This document shows, piece by piece, positions 1 through 5,627 of a DNA stretch of 5,968 nt. The notes below the pieces were generated by a model, which made no database searches, was not told where the DNA came from, and saw only the letters and a list, made by a program, of their open reading frames with translations. Position 1 is the stretch's first letter. Every line of letters begins with the position of its first letter. The stretch covers positions 1 through 5,968 of the forward strand of contig JAUVIY010000173.1 in NCBI GenBank assembly GCA_030592625.1. Reading direction: 5' to 3'. This DNA is from Spirochaeta sp. GTDB taxonomy: Bacteria; Spirochaetota; Spirochaetia; DSM-2461. Made by a program: the position numbers and the translations under genes.

Positions 1-141
1 ATGAGCGATCGGAAACTCCCCTGGTACACGGCATTCCTGTATCCCGTGCACTTCACATGGGTTATCATTCTGTCTGTTCATTCCATTTTCCTTTCCAGGA
101 AAGGTCGGGGGTATATGTGGAAAGGTCGTACCGTCCGCTGA
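1..141 (+). CDS. Family 2 glycosyltransferase, C-terminal 46 residues only (5' end outside the window)
   Basis: The first frame is open from base 1 to a TGA at 139-141 and encodes 46 residues. They show the usual tail of membrane-bound GT2 glycosyltransferases: a LPWYTAFLYP entry, a hydrophobic membrane segment (about residues 8-31), then a basic stretch ending in GRGYMWKGRTVR. The W-K-G-R close to the C-terminus is typical of CrtQ-like and related GT2 enzymes that transfer sugars to lipid acceptors at the cytoplasmic face of the membrane. The ATG at base 1 is probably an internal Met at the window edge, since the catalytic GT-A domain must lie upstream. The stop falls 25 nt inside the following acyltransferase gene, so the two are probably co-translated. 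The acceptor and the sugar cannot be told from this tail. Assignment rests on the tail motif alone. Confidence 0.7.
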   Translation: MSDRKLPWYTAFLYPVHFTWVIILSVHSIFLSRKGRGYMWKGRTVR

Positions 142-818
142 TAAGGGAGTCGGCGTTCCGCCGTCGGCTCAGAATCGTCGGTTCTTATTTATTCTATCCT
201 TTCCTGTGGATGACGTTTATTCCCCTTTATCGACTGCGGGTGTCCGGGAAGAGCCGCCTGAAAACTCCGGGGGCGGCCGTCTCTATCATGAATCACTGCA
301 TCTATTTCGAGTGGTTTTTTGTCTGGCACGCAGCCTGGCCACGAATAGTCAGATTTACAGCGGAGGAGGCCAATATTCTTCGGCCGGACGCCGGATGGTT
401 CAACTGGATAATGGGGGTTATGGGAATCCCTGAGGACCATCCCATGGCAATTGCAGCCACCGTTCGGAGATGCCTGAATAATGGTGAAATGGTCCATTTC
501 TTTCCTGAAGGTGTTCTGAAACCACGGAATCAGAGACCCGACGGATTCATGATCGGAGCTGCATGGTTCGCCTGTCTCCACGAGGTTCCGCTGATACCCG
601 TTACAGAAGTGCTTTTACAGCGACCGATTCATCGTTTTCTGTCATGGTGGCCGCCCGGCATAAAGTTAGTTGTAGGAGAACCGATGCATCCCTGTGATTT
701 CCACAAACCCGGAGAGCGACTGCGTCACCGTGCAACCCGTATGACCGGACAAGTCGAGAAAACCATCCGGGAAACTATCATTCGGGAAGGAAACGGATAC
801 GGATTGAAAGAGGAATGA
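117..818 (+). CDS. PlsC-type lysophospholipid/glycolipid acyltransferase (LPLAT family)
   Basis: Predicted membrane-associated acyltransferase that moves an acyl chain to a hydroxyl of a lipid or glycolipid acceptor. The 233-residue product has a hydrophobic N-terminal segment (about residues 18-40), the block I motif as NHCIYFE (N59, H60, E65), FPEG at 129-132 (block III), and PLIPV at 158-162 (block IV). Length and motif order fit the PlsC/LPLAT family. The usual block I is NHX4D; here the acid is Glu, so the charge-relay residue is conservatively changed. I chose the GTG at 117 because GGGGG at 107-111 (with AGGA at 97-100) precedes it and it overlaps the upstream gene by only 25 nt. The in-frame ATG at 57 would overlap by 85 nt, has no ribosome binding site, and would add 20 unconserved-looking residues. 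Coupling to a GT2 gene suggests that it acylates a glycosylated lipid. A carotenoid-glycoside ester pathway is one possibility and ordinary phosphatidic acid synthesis is another. Confidence 0.82.
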   Translation: MERSYRPLIRESAFRRRLRIVGSYLFYPFLWMTFIPLYRLRVSGKSRLKTPGAAVSIMNHCIYFEWFFVWHAAWPRIVRFTAEEANILRPDAGWFNWIMGVMGIPEDHPMAIAATVRRCLNNGEMVHFFPEGVLKPRNQRPDGFMIGAAWFACLHEVPLIPVTEVLLQRPIHRFLSWWPPGIKLVVGEPMHPCDFHKPGERLRHRATRMTGQVEKTIRETIIREGNGYGLKEE

Positions 819-853
819 TTGCCGGCGCGCCAGAGGTCAGCAGAATCCGGAGT

Positions 854-2182
854 TCAGTCCACCATGGAAATCGGCTGACGGGTGGATTCCAGGACATCCC
901 GCCATAGCCGTCCCTCGTTATTCACCTGTTTTCGCTTGAAGGTGGCCATCTGAATCGGAACATGCACCAGAGAATTACTCCACTGTCCGATGATGCAACC
1001 CGTTCGTCCGGTCATGGCTGTATGAACCGCATTGGCGCCCAGGCGTGCACAATAATGGGAATCCACTGGATTGGCCGGAGCGGCCCGTATGATATAGCTC
1101 GGATCGATATACTTGATGTTTGCCTCCCGCCCCCGGCCGATAAGATAGTCTTTTATGGCGCTCTTGATATGCAGACCGATGTCTCCATATGATTTGTTTC
1201 CTGAAGCATCCTTTCCATCCTTTCCGGAGTTGAGCAGATCCTGCCCCGCACCTTCGGCAACGAGGATAACCGCATGTTTGCGCCGATTCAATCGACCTTC
1301 GAGGCTCTTGAGCAGGCCATTGTCTCCCTCCAATTTGAAAGGGATTTCAGGAATGAGACAGAAGTTTACGTCACTGGTAGAAAGTGTCGTATGGGCGGCG
1401 ATGAATCCTGCGTCCCGGCCCATGACTTTCACCAGACCGATACCGTCAGGGGCACTTTTTGCTTCCACATGTGCGGCGCTTACGGCCTCAACGGCCTTGG
1501 CCACTGCCGTATTGAAACCGAAGGATTTCTGTACGAACATAATATCGTTATCGATGGTTTTTGGAATGCCGACACAGGCGATTTTGAGGCCTCTTTTGGC
1601 GATTTCTTCTGAAATTTCCAGGTTGCCGCGCTGGGTTCCGTCCCCGCCTATAGTAAACAGAACATTAATATTCATCCGCTCCAGAGCATCCACAATGGGC
1701 TCAACCTCGCCATAACCACGGGAAGAACCGAGCAGCGAGCCTCCCAGATTATGAATATCATCCACAACATCAGGGTTGAGCAGCATGGGAGTGAGGTTGA
1801 ATTCCGGCCGGAATCCCCGATATCCGTAACGGATTCCGCTGATTCGCTCAACACCGTAGAAATACCAGAGAGTCCGGGTGATGGCCCGTATGACGTCATT
1901 CAGGCCCGGACAAAGCCCTCCGCAAGTGACAATTGCGGCATGTACATGGCTGGGGGCGAAATAGATTTTCTCCCGGGGGCCGGCTTCTTCGAGCATCCAG
2001 GCCGGATCATAGTCGGGGCCGACGTTGGAAGCGTCGGTTGAATTGGACCGCAGAATGTATTGATCGTTCCGGGTATAATTGGCGATGGCATCTCCGTATT
2101 TCGTCGAGTAGGGTTTGGGAGAGTGAACTTTACAGGGTCCGAGCGTTGTGATACGAAAGTCATATTTAATCTTGTCGGCCAT
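854..2182 (-). CDS. pfkA: 6-phosphofructokinase, atypical ATP-dependent clade X of the PPi-PFK group II subfamily
   Basis: Cytoplasmic glycolytic enzyme that phosphorylates fructose 6-phosphate to fructose 1,6-bisphosphate. The 442-residue product shows the family blocks in order: AGPREKIYF (67-75), TCGGLCPGLN (86-95) for the phosphoryl donor, a GYRGF stretch near 120-124, IGGDGTQRG (178-186), GIPKTIDND (205-213) with the catalytic Asp expected at 211, KSFGFNTA, MGR (254-256), PEIPF, and AEGAGQ. GGDG, not GGDD, at the donor site points to ATP. The Lys of PKTIDND is otherwise typical of PPi enzymes. This mixed signature is that of the spirochaete short PFK, plant PFK and trypanosome PFK group. 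I chose the ATG at 2180-2182 because AAGGAG lies 5 nt upstream (2188-2193 on this strand); a longer frame to 2230 adds 16 residues without comparable support. The gene is convergent with the acyltransferase (35-nt gap) and divergent from galE. Donor use is inferred, not shown. Confidence 0.95.
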   Translation of the reverse strand: MADKIKYDFRITTLGPCKVHSPKPYSTKYGDAIANYTRNDQYILRSNSTDASNVGPDYDPAWMLEEAGPREKIYFAPSHVHAAIVTCGGLCPGLNDVIRAITRTLWYFYGVERISGIRYGYRGFRPEFNLTPMLLNPDVVDDIHNLGGSLLGSSRGYGEVEPIVDALERMNINVLFTIGGDGTQRGNLEISEEIAKRGLKIACVGIPKTIDNDIMFVQKSFGFNTAVAKAVEAVSAAHVEAKSAPDGIGLVKVMGRDAGFIAAHTTLSTSDVNFCLIPEIPFKLEGDNGLLKSLEGRLNRRKHAVILVAEGAGQDLLNSGKDGKDASGNKSYGDIGLHIKSAIKDYLIGRGREANIKYIDPSYIIRAAPANPVDSHYCARLGANAVHTAMTGRTGCIIGQWSNSLVHVPIQMATFKRKQVNNEGRLWRDVLESTRQPISMVD

Positions 2183-2294
2183 AACAGCTCCTTCTGTATT
2201 GAATATGGCGGAGAGATGTATCTTGCGCAAGCACAGAAAGTCTTCCCACGTTCCCGAACGAAATGGTAACGTTTTTCAAACGAAGGAGAAACTC
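2183..2294. promoter_or_regulatory. Divergent pfkA-galE intergenic control region with two short dyads
   Basis: These 112 nt must carry the start signals of pfkA (minus) and probably galE (plus). Two perfect inverted repeats are visible: CTTGCGCAAG at 2222-2231 and CGTTC-CC-GAACG at 2249-2260. On the minus strand TTGCGC (2225-2230), a 17-nt spacer and CATATT (2202-2207) form a weak sigma-70-like match that would put the pfkA start about 13 nt before its ATG. I see no convincing plus-strand promoter. AAGGAG at 2283-2288, 6 nt before the galE ATG, is a good ribosome binding site. The dyads are short enough to be chance, so operator function is only a suggestion. Confidence 0.3.
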
Positions 2295-3269
2295 ATGAGA
2301 ATTCTCATCGTCGGCGGTGCCGGCTACATAGGCAGTCATGTATGTCATGCGTTTGTCGACCGGGGTGACACGGTGGCTATACTTGATAATTTCTCGACCG
2401 GCAGCCGTGTGAATTACCCTGTGAACACTGAAGTTTTCGAAGGTGACATCATGGATAATTCTTTTCTTGAGAAAGCATTATCCCTCGGCTGGGACGGAGT
2501 TGTACACCTGGCTGCATTCAAGGCCGCCGGCGAATCGATGACTGATCCGGGGAAATATGCTGCTAATAATATCTGCGGAACCATCAATCTCCTTAATGCC
2601 ATGGCGGATGCGAACTCACCTCCTCTGGTATTCTCTTCTTCAGCAGCCATTTTCGGTGAACCGGTTCGGCTGCCTATTGACGAGGATCATCCCAAAGAAC
2701 CGGAAAATTTTTATGGCTTCACGAAGTTGGAAATCGAAAACCTGCTGGATTGGTACGACCGTCTCAAGGGAATCAAATCGGCGGCACTCCGTTATTTCAA
2801 CGCCGCCGGGTATGATGGTGACGGCCGGGTAACCGAGCCTGAAAGAGATCCTCAGAACCTTCTGCCGATTCTGATGGAAGCCGCAGCGGGTATCAGGGAC
2901 GAAGTAATCATCTACGGTAACGATTACGATACACCTGACGGCACTTGTATCAGGGATTATGTCCATGTCAGCGACCTGGCCGATGCCCACGTCCTTGCGA
3001 TGGACTACCTGTGCCGGGAGAATCACAGCCTCAAGGTGAACCTGGGAAGCGAATCTGGTATCAGCGTAGCCCGGATGGTACGGGAGGCCATCCACATTTC
3101 AGGTGTTGAGTTTCCCAACAGGGTCGGACCAAGGCGTCCGGGAGATCCTGCCAATCTGGTTGCAACTTCAGCTCTGGCAAAAAACCTCCTGGGCTGGGAA
3201 GCCATACGGAGTGATGCCGAATCTCTGCTTGCGAGCACCTGGGATATTTACAGAAACCTCAAAAATTAA
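2295..3269 (+). CDS. galE: UDP-glucose 4-epimerase
   Basis: Cytoplasmic NAD-dependent extended SDR enzyme that interconverts UDP-glucose and UDP-galactose, feeding either galactose breakdown or glycan and glycolipid synthesis. The 324-residue product begins with the Rossmann NAD motif GGAGYIGSH (7-15), followed by DNFSTG (31-36), HLAAFKAAGES (71-81), a NN pair at 91-92, the active-site Ser stretch SSSAAIFGEP (114-123), YGFTK with the catalytic Tyr140 and Lys144, RYFNAAG (166-172), DGTCIRDYVHVSDLADAH, and RRPGDPANLVA near the C-terminus. Length and motifs match the bacterial GalE family (about 325-340 residues). Leu appears to occupy the place of E. coli Tyr299, the gate that restricts N-acetyl sugars, so UDP-GlcNAc/GalNAc use cannot be excluded. 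AAGGAG 6 nt upstream supports the start; the longer frame from 2148 overlaps the divergent pfkA gene and lacks support. No galactose-utilisation partner is visible. Confidence 0.95.
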   Translation: MRILIVGGAGYIGSHVCHAFVDRGDTVAILDNFSTGSRVNYPVNTEVFEGDIMDNSFLEKALSLGWDGVVHLAAFKAAGESMTDPGKYAANNICGTINLLNAMADANSPPLVFSSSAAIFGEPVRLPIDEDHPKEPENFYGFTKLEIENLLDWYDRLKGIKSAALRYFNAAGYDGDGRVTEPERDPQNLLPILMEAAAGIRDEVIIYGNDYDTPDGTCIRDYVHVSDLADAHVLAMDYLCRENHSLKVNLGSESGISVARMVREAIHISGVEFPNRVGPRRPGDPANLVATSALAKNLLGWEAIRSDAESLLASTWDIYRNLKN

Positions 3270-3306
3270 AGGTATCATACCAAAGGGCAGAGCCCTGAGA
3301 CGATTT

Positions 3307-3312
3307 TATAAT
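3307..3312 (+). promoter_or_regulatory. Candidate -10 box of the cysK-metY operon
   Basis: A perfect TATAAT lies 67 nt before the cysK ATG in the AT-rich part of the galE-cysK gap. Transcription would start near 3319 and leave a leader of about 60 nt. At 17-nt spacing the -35 position reads AGGGCA (3284-3289), a poor match, which would fit a promoter that needs an activator. An alternative pair is TTGTAA (3320-3325) with TACACT (3343-3348) at 17 nt, giving a leader of about 25 nt. The choice between them cannot be made by eye. Confidence 0.4.
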
Positions 3313-3323
3313 ACTACTCTTGT

Positions 3324-3364
3324 AAAGTTTAATGACGATCATTACACTCGACATTATCAACTTT
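3324..3364 (+). promoter_or_regulatory. Candidate structured leader of cysK with competing hairpins
   Basis: The leader contains nested complementarity. An outer pair AAAGTT (3324-3329) / AACTTT (3359-3364) encloses a perfect hairpin TAATGA-CGA-TCATTA (3330-3344). The left arm can pair instead with TCGACATTA (3348-3356), giving 8 base pairs and one A-A mismatch with a 9-nt loop (3339-3347). The two inner hairpins exclude each other. The outer right arm ends three bases before the GGGAGA ribosome binding site (3368-3373). This could be a small translational switch for a sulfur gene, but it does not match any riboswitch consensus I recognise and the stems are AU-rich. Confidence 0.25.
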
Positions 3365-3379
3365 CCCGGGAGAATCATC

Positions 3380-4309
3380 ATGATTGCCAATAACATCACG
3401 GAATTAATCGGTAATACTCCGCTGGTCAGGCTTAATAAACTTTCTGATAGTGACGGAGCGGAGATTTATCTCAAACTTGAATCTTCCAATCCGATGGGCA
3501 GCGTGAAAGACCGCCTCGGATTGGCAATGATACGGGACGCGGAGGAGAAGGATCTTCTGGGCCCTGAGTCCCTCATCGTCGAGCCTACCAGCGGTAACAC
3601 AGGTATCTCACTGGCATTCATCTGCGCTCAGAGAGGTTATAGGCTCGCCCTGACCATGCCCGAGTCCATGAGCATCGAACGTCGCCGTATTCTTACGGCA
3701 CTGGGGGCGACACTGTATCTCACACCGGCTCATGAGGGCATGAGCGGTGCCATACAAAAGTCGGAAGAACTTGTCAAGGAGATTCCACAGGCCTTAAGTC
3801 TGAAGCAGTTCGATAATCCGGTGAACCCGGCTTTCCACGAAGCCACTACTGGGCCTGAAATCTGGCAGGATCTGAATGGGGACATTGACGCATTCGTCGC
3901 CGGTGTGGGTACAGGGGGTACATTCACCGGAGTATCGCGTTATCTGAAGAAGAAAAATCCGGCCGTGAAGACTGTGGCCGTCGAGCCTGAATCATCAGCA
4001 GTACTTTCGGGCCGCCCAGCCGGTCCACACAAGATTCAGGGCATAGGAGCCGGTTTTATTCCCGGGGTGATGGATGTCGATCTGATGGATGAAATCATAA
4101 CCATCAGCTCCGAAGAAGCCGGTAGAGTCGCAAGAAGACTGGCAAAAGAAGAAGGAATTTTCGTCGGTATTTCCGCCGGTGGAAATGTGGCCGCAGCAAT
4201 GAAACTGGCCGCTATGAATGAGAATAAGGGGAAAACCATCGTCACTGTGGGATGCGACACGGGAGAGCGTTATCTGAGTACATGGCTTTATCAGGAGGAG
4301 GAGAAATAA
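3380..4309 (+). CDS. cysK: Cysteine synthase (O-acetylserine sulfhydrylase), PLP-dependent
   Basis: Cytoplasmic fold-type II PLP enzyme that replaces the acetate of O-acetyl-L-serine with sulfide to give L-cysteine. The 309-residue product opens with NITELIGNTPLVRLN (5-19), carries the PLP lysine in GSVKDR (Lys43), the substrate loop EPTSGNTG (68-75), QFDNPVNP and TTGPEIW (about 143-162), the phosphate-binding GTGGT (177-181), KIQGIGAGFIP (218-228), and GIS (263-265) with the Ser that usually meets the pyridine nitrogen. Length is normal for CysK. The ATG at 3380 matches the family N-terminus and has GGGAGA 6 nt upstream; the frame extends to an ATG at 3332, but those 16 extra residues fall in the probable leader. 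The final residues QEEEK are encoded by an AGGAGG repeat that doubles as the metY ribosome binding site. A CBS or O-phosphoserine sulfhydrylase role is less likely given length and motifs. Confidence 0.94.
   Translation: MIANNITELIGNTPLVRLNKLSDSDGAEIYLKLESSNPMGSVKDRLGLAMIRDAEEKDLLGPESLIVEPTSGNTGISLAFICAQRGYRLALTMPESMSIERRRILTALGATLYLTPAHEGMSGAIQKSEELVKEIPQALSLKQFDNPVNPAFHEATTGPEIWQDLNGDIDAFVAGVGTGGTFTGVSRYLKKKNPAVKTVAVEPESSAVLSGRPAGPHKIQGIGAGFIPGVMDVDLMDEIITISSEEAGRVARRLAKEEGIFVGISAGGNVAAAMKLAAMNENKGKTIVTVGCDTGERYLSTWLYQEEEK
4293..4303 (+). promoter_or_regulatory. Strong metY ribosome binding site inside the cysK 3' end
   Basis: AGGAGGAGGAG covers the three terminal Glu codons of cysK. The copy AGGAGG at 4296-4301 stands 7 nt before the metY ATG at 4309-4311, good spacing for a full anti-16S match. 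It decides the metY start and, with the TAATG junction, points to translational coupling. Confidence 0.85.
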
Positions 4310-5586
4310 TGGGTTTTTCAACGACTGCGATTCATGAAGGATGGGGGCCTGAGAATTCCGTCAGGGCCGTTCCGGTTCACAGAACAACCGCATATAATTT
4401 CAGGGATACCGGCCACGCCGCCGATCTTTTCGCCCTCAAAGAGCTTGGTCATATCTACACCAGGCTCAATAACCCCACCCAGGATGTTCTCGAAGCACGT
4501 CTGGCGGCCCTTGAGGGAGGAAGCGGCGCCCTGGCACTGTCATCCGGCACCGCCGCTATTTTCAACAGCATCATCAATGTGGCGAAGCAGGGTGATGAAA
4601 TTGTGGCATCCACCGAACTGTACGGAGGCACCTACACCCAGTTCAAGGATATACTTCCACAGTTCGGAATTAAGGTCAATTTCGTCAATCCCCACGATCT
4701 ATCCGCCTGGAAAGCCGCATCAAATAAGAAGACAAGAGCCTTTTATTACGAAACCATCGGGAATCCGTCACTCATGGTTCCCGATTTCGATGCAATCAGG
4801 AAAGTTGCGGAAGAGATTCATGTTCCGATTATTGTCGATGCCACATTCACAACACCCTACTTGTTGAATCCCATCGATCACGGGGCCGATGTGGTAATAC
4901 ATTCCCTCACAAAATGGATCGGAGGCCATGGAACCGCCTTGGGAGGAATCGTCATAGAAGCCGGTAAGTTCGACTGGACAGATCCGAAGTTCTCCACATT
5001 CAACGAACCTGATACCGGTTATCACGGCCTGCGCTATGCTCACGATCTGGGTGATCTCTCACCTATGGCCTTTGTCCTGCGAATGCGTCTGGTGCAGCTG
5101 AGGAATCTTGGAGCCTGTCTGAGCCCTGATAACGAATGGATGTTTCTCCAGGGACTCGAAACTCTGGCTCTGAGGATGGAACGACATTCGTCCAATGCCG
5201 CTAAAGCGGCCGGATATCTGGCATCTCATCCCGCTGTATCCTGGGTTCGGTATCCCGGGCTGGAAAGGGGAAACAAAAACTACCCGATTGCCGCCGGATA
5301 TCTGAAGAAAGGTTTCGGAGGTATGGTGGTTTTCGGCATTAAAGGCAGCAGGGAAGCCGGTGCGAAATTTATCGAATCCCTGGAGCTGTTCAGTCATGTA
5401 GCCAATGTGGGCGATGCCAAGAGTCTGGCTATCCATCCGGCATCCACGACTCATTCCCAACTCAGCGAGAAGCACCTGAAGGTAGCAGGAGTCGGATCCG
5501 ATCTGATCAGGCTTTCTATAGGAATCGAAGATATCGAAGACATCCTGGAGGATCTGCAGGGAGCATTGAAGAAAGCTGCCGGATAA
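4309..5586 (+). CDS. metY: O-acetylhomoserine sulfhydrylase (O-acetylhomoserine aminocarboxypropyltransferase)
   Basis: Cytoplasmic PLP enzyme of the Cys/Met metabolism family that converts O-acetyl-L-homoserine and sulfide to homocysteine, the last step before methionine synthase. The 425-residue length is typical of MetY and longer than MetB, MetC or methionine gamma-lyase (about 380-400). Visible residues: YTRLNNPT with Tyr50 and Arg52, SSGTAA (78-83), ELYGGTY with Tyr105, ETIGNP with Asn152, DATF with Asp177, the PLP lysine in SLTKWIGGHG (Lys202), the MetY-type insertion with GLRYAH, and the C-terminal HPASTTHSQL and LIRLSIGIED blocks with the carboxylate-binding Arg. The start at 4309 overlaps the cysK TAA by one base and follows the AGGAGG site. 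The pairing with cysK indicates direct sulfhydrylation rather than transsulfuration. Some homologues use other activated homoserines or methanethiol; O-acetylhomoserine is the default family assignment. Confidence 0.95.
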   Translation: MGFSTTAIHEGWGPENSVRAVPVHRTTAYNFRDTGHAADLFALKELGHIYTRLNNPTQDVLEARLAALEGGSGALALSSGTAAIFNSIINVAKQGDEIVASTELYGGTYTQFKDILPQFGIKVNFVNPHDLSAWKAASNKKTRAFYYETIGNPSLMVPDFDAIRKVAEEIHVPIIVDATFTTPYLLNPIDHGADVVIHSLTKWIGGHGTALGGIVIEAGKFDWTDPKFSTFNEPDTGYHGLRYAHDLGDLSPMAFVLRMRLVQLRNLGACLSPDNEWMFLQGLETLALRMERHSSNAAKAAGYLASHPAVSWVRYPGLERGNKNYPIAAGYLKKGFGGMVVFGIKGSREAGAKFIESLELFSHVANVGDAKSLAIHPASTTHSQLSEKHLKVAGVGSDLIRLSIGIEDIEDILEDLQGALKKAAG

Positions 5587-5591
5587 AGTAT

Positions 5592-5620
5592 ACGACAAAA
5601 GATACGCAAACAATTATACT
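5592..5620 (+). promoter_or_regulatory. Candidate promoter just ahead of the peptidase gene
   Basis: ACGACA (5592-5597), a 17-nt spacer and TATACT (5615-5620) resemble a sigma-70 promoter (4/6 and 5/6). Only 7 nt separate TATACT from the ATG at 5628, so the transcript would begin at or one base before the start codon. An AT-rich inverted repeat, AAGTATA (5586-5592) / TATACTT (5615-5621), overlaps it. It could instead be chance, with the peptidase read through from metY across a 41-nt gap. Confidence 0.25.
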
Positions 5621-5627
5621 TGAAGAC

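Noticed and set aside
57..116. Upstream ATG at 57 as the acyltransferase start
   Set aside because: It would overlap the glycosyltransferase by 85 nt, lacks a ribosome binding site, and the added residues look unlike a PlsC N-terminus.
819..853. Terminator between the convergent acyltransferase and pfkA genes
   Set aside because: The 35-nt gap has an 8-bp palindrome GGCGCGCC (824-831) but no long stem and no T tract on either strand.
1155..1715. 186-codon open frame on the plus strand inside pfkA
   Set aside because: It lies antisense to the strongly conserved PFK coding sequence; the translation shows no family motif and is rich in Pro, Ser and Arg, as expected for an antisense shadow.
2249..2260. 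CGTTC-CC-GAACG as a LexA box
   Set aside because: Half-site orientation and spacing differ from the Bacillus-type CGAAC-N4-GTTCG and from the alphaproteobacterial GTTC-N7-GTTC, and neither neighbouring gene is an SOS gene.
3284..3296. AGGGC-AGA-GCCCT hairpin as an intrinsic terminator of galE
   Set aside because: The stem is only 5 bp and no T run follows directly; the nearest TTTT is about 8 nt away and belongs to the TATAAT region.
4334..4867. 177-codon open frame in another plus frame inside metY
   Set aside because: It is fully embedded in metY, with a composition typical of an out-of-frame reading and no motif.
5059..5613. 184-codon open frame on the minus strand over the metY 3' half
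   Set aside because: It is antisense to conserved MetY blocks and has no recognisable domain.
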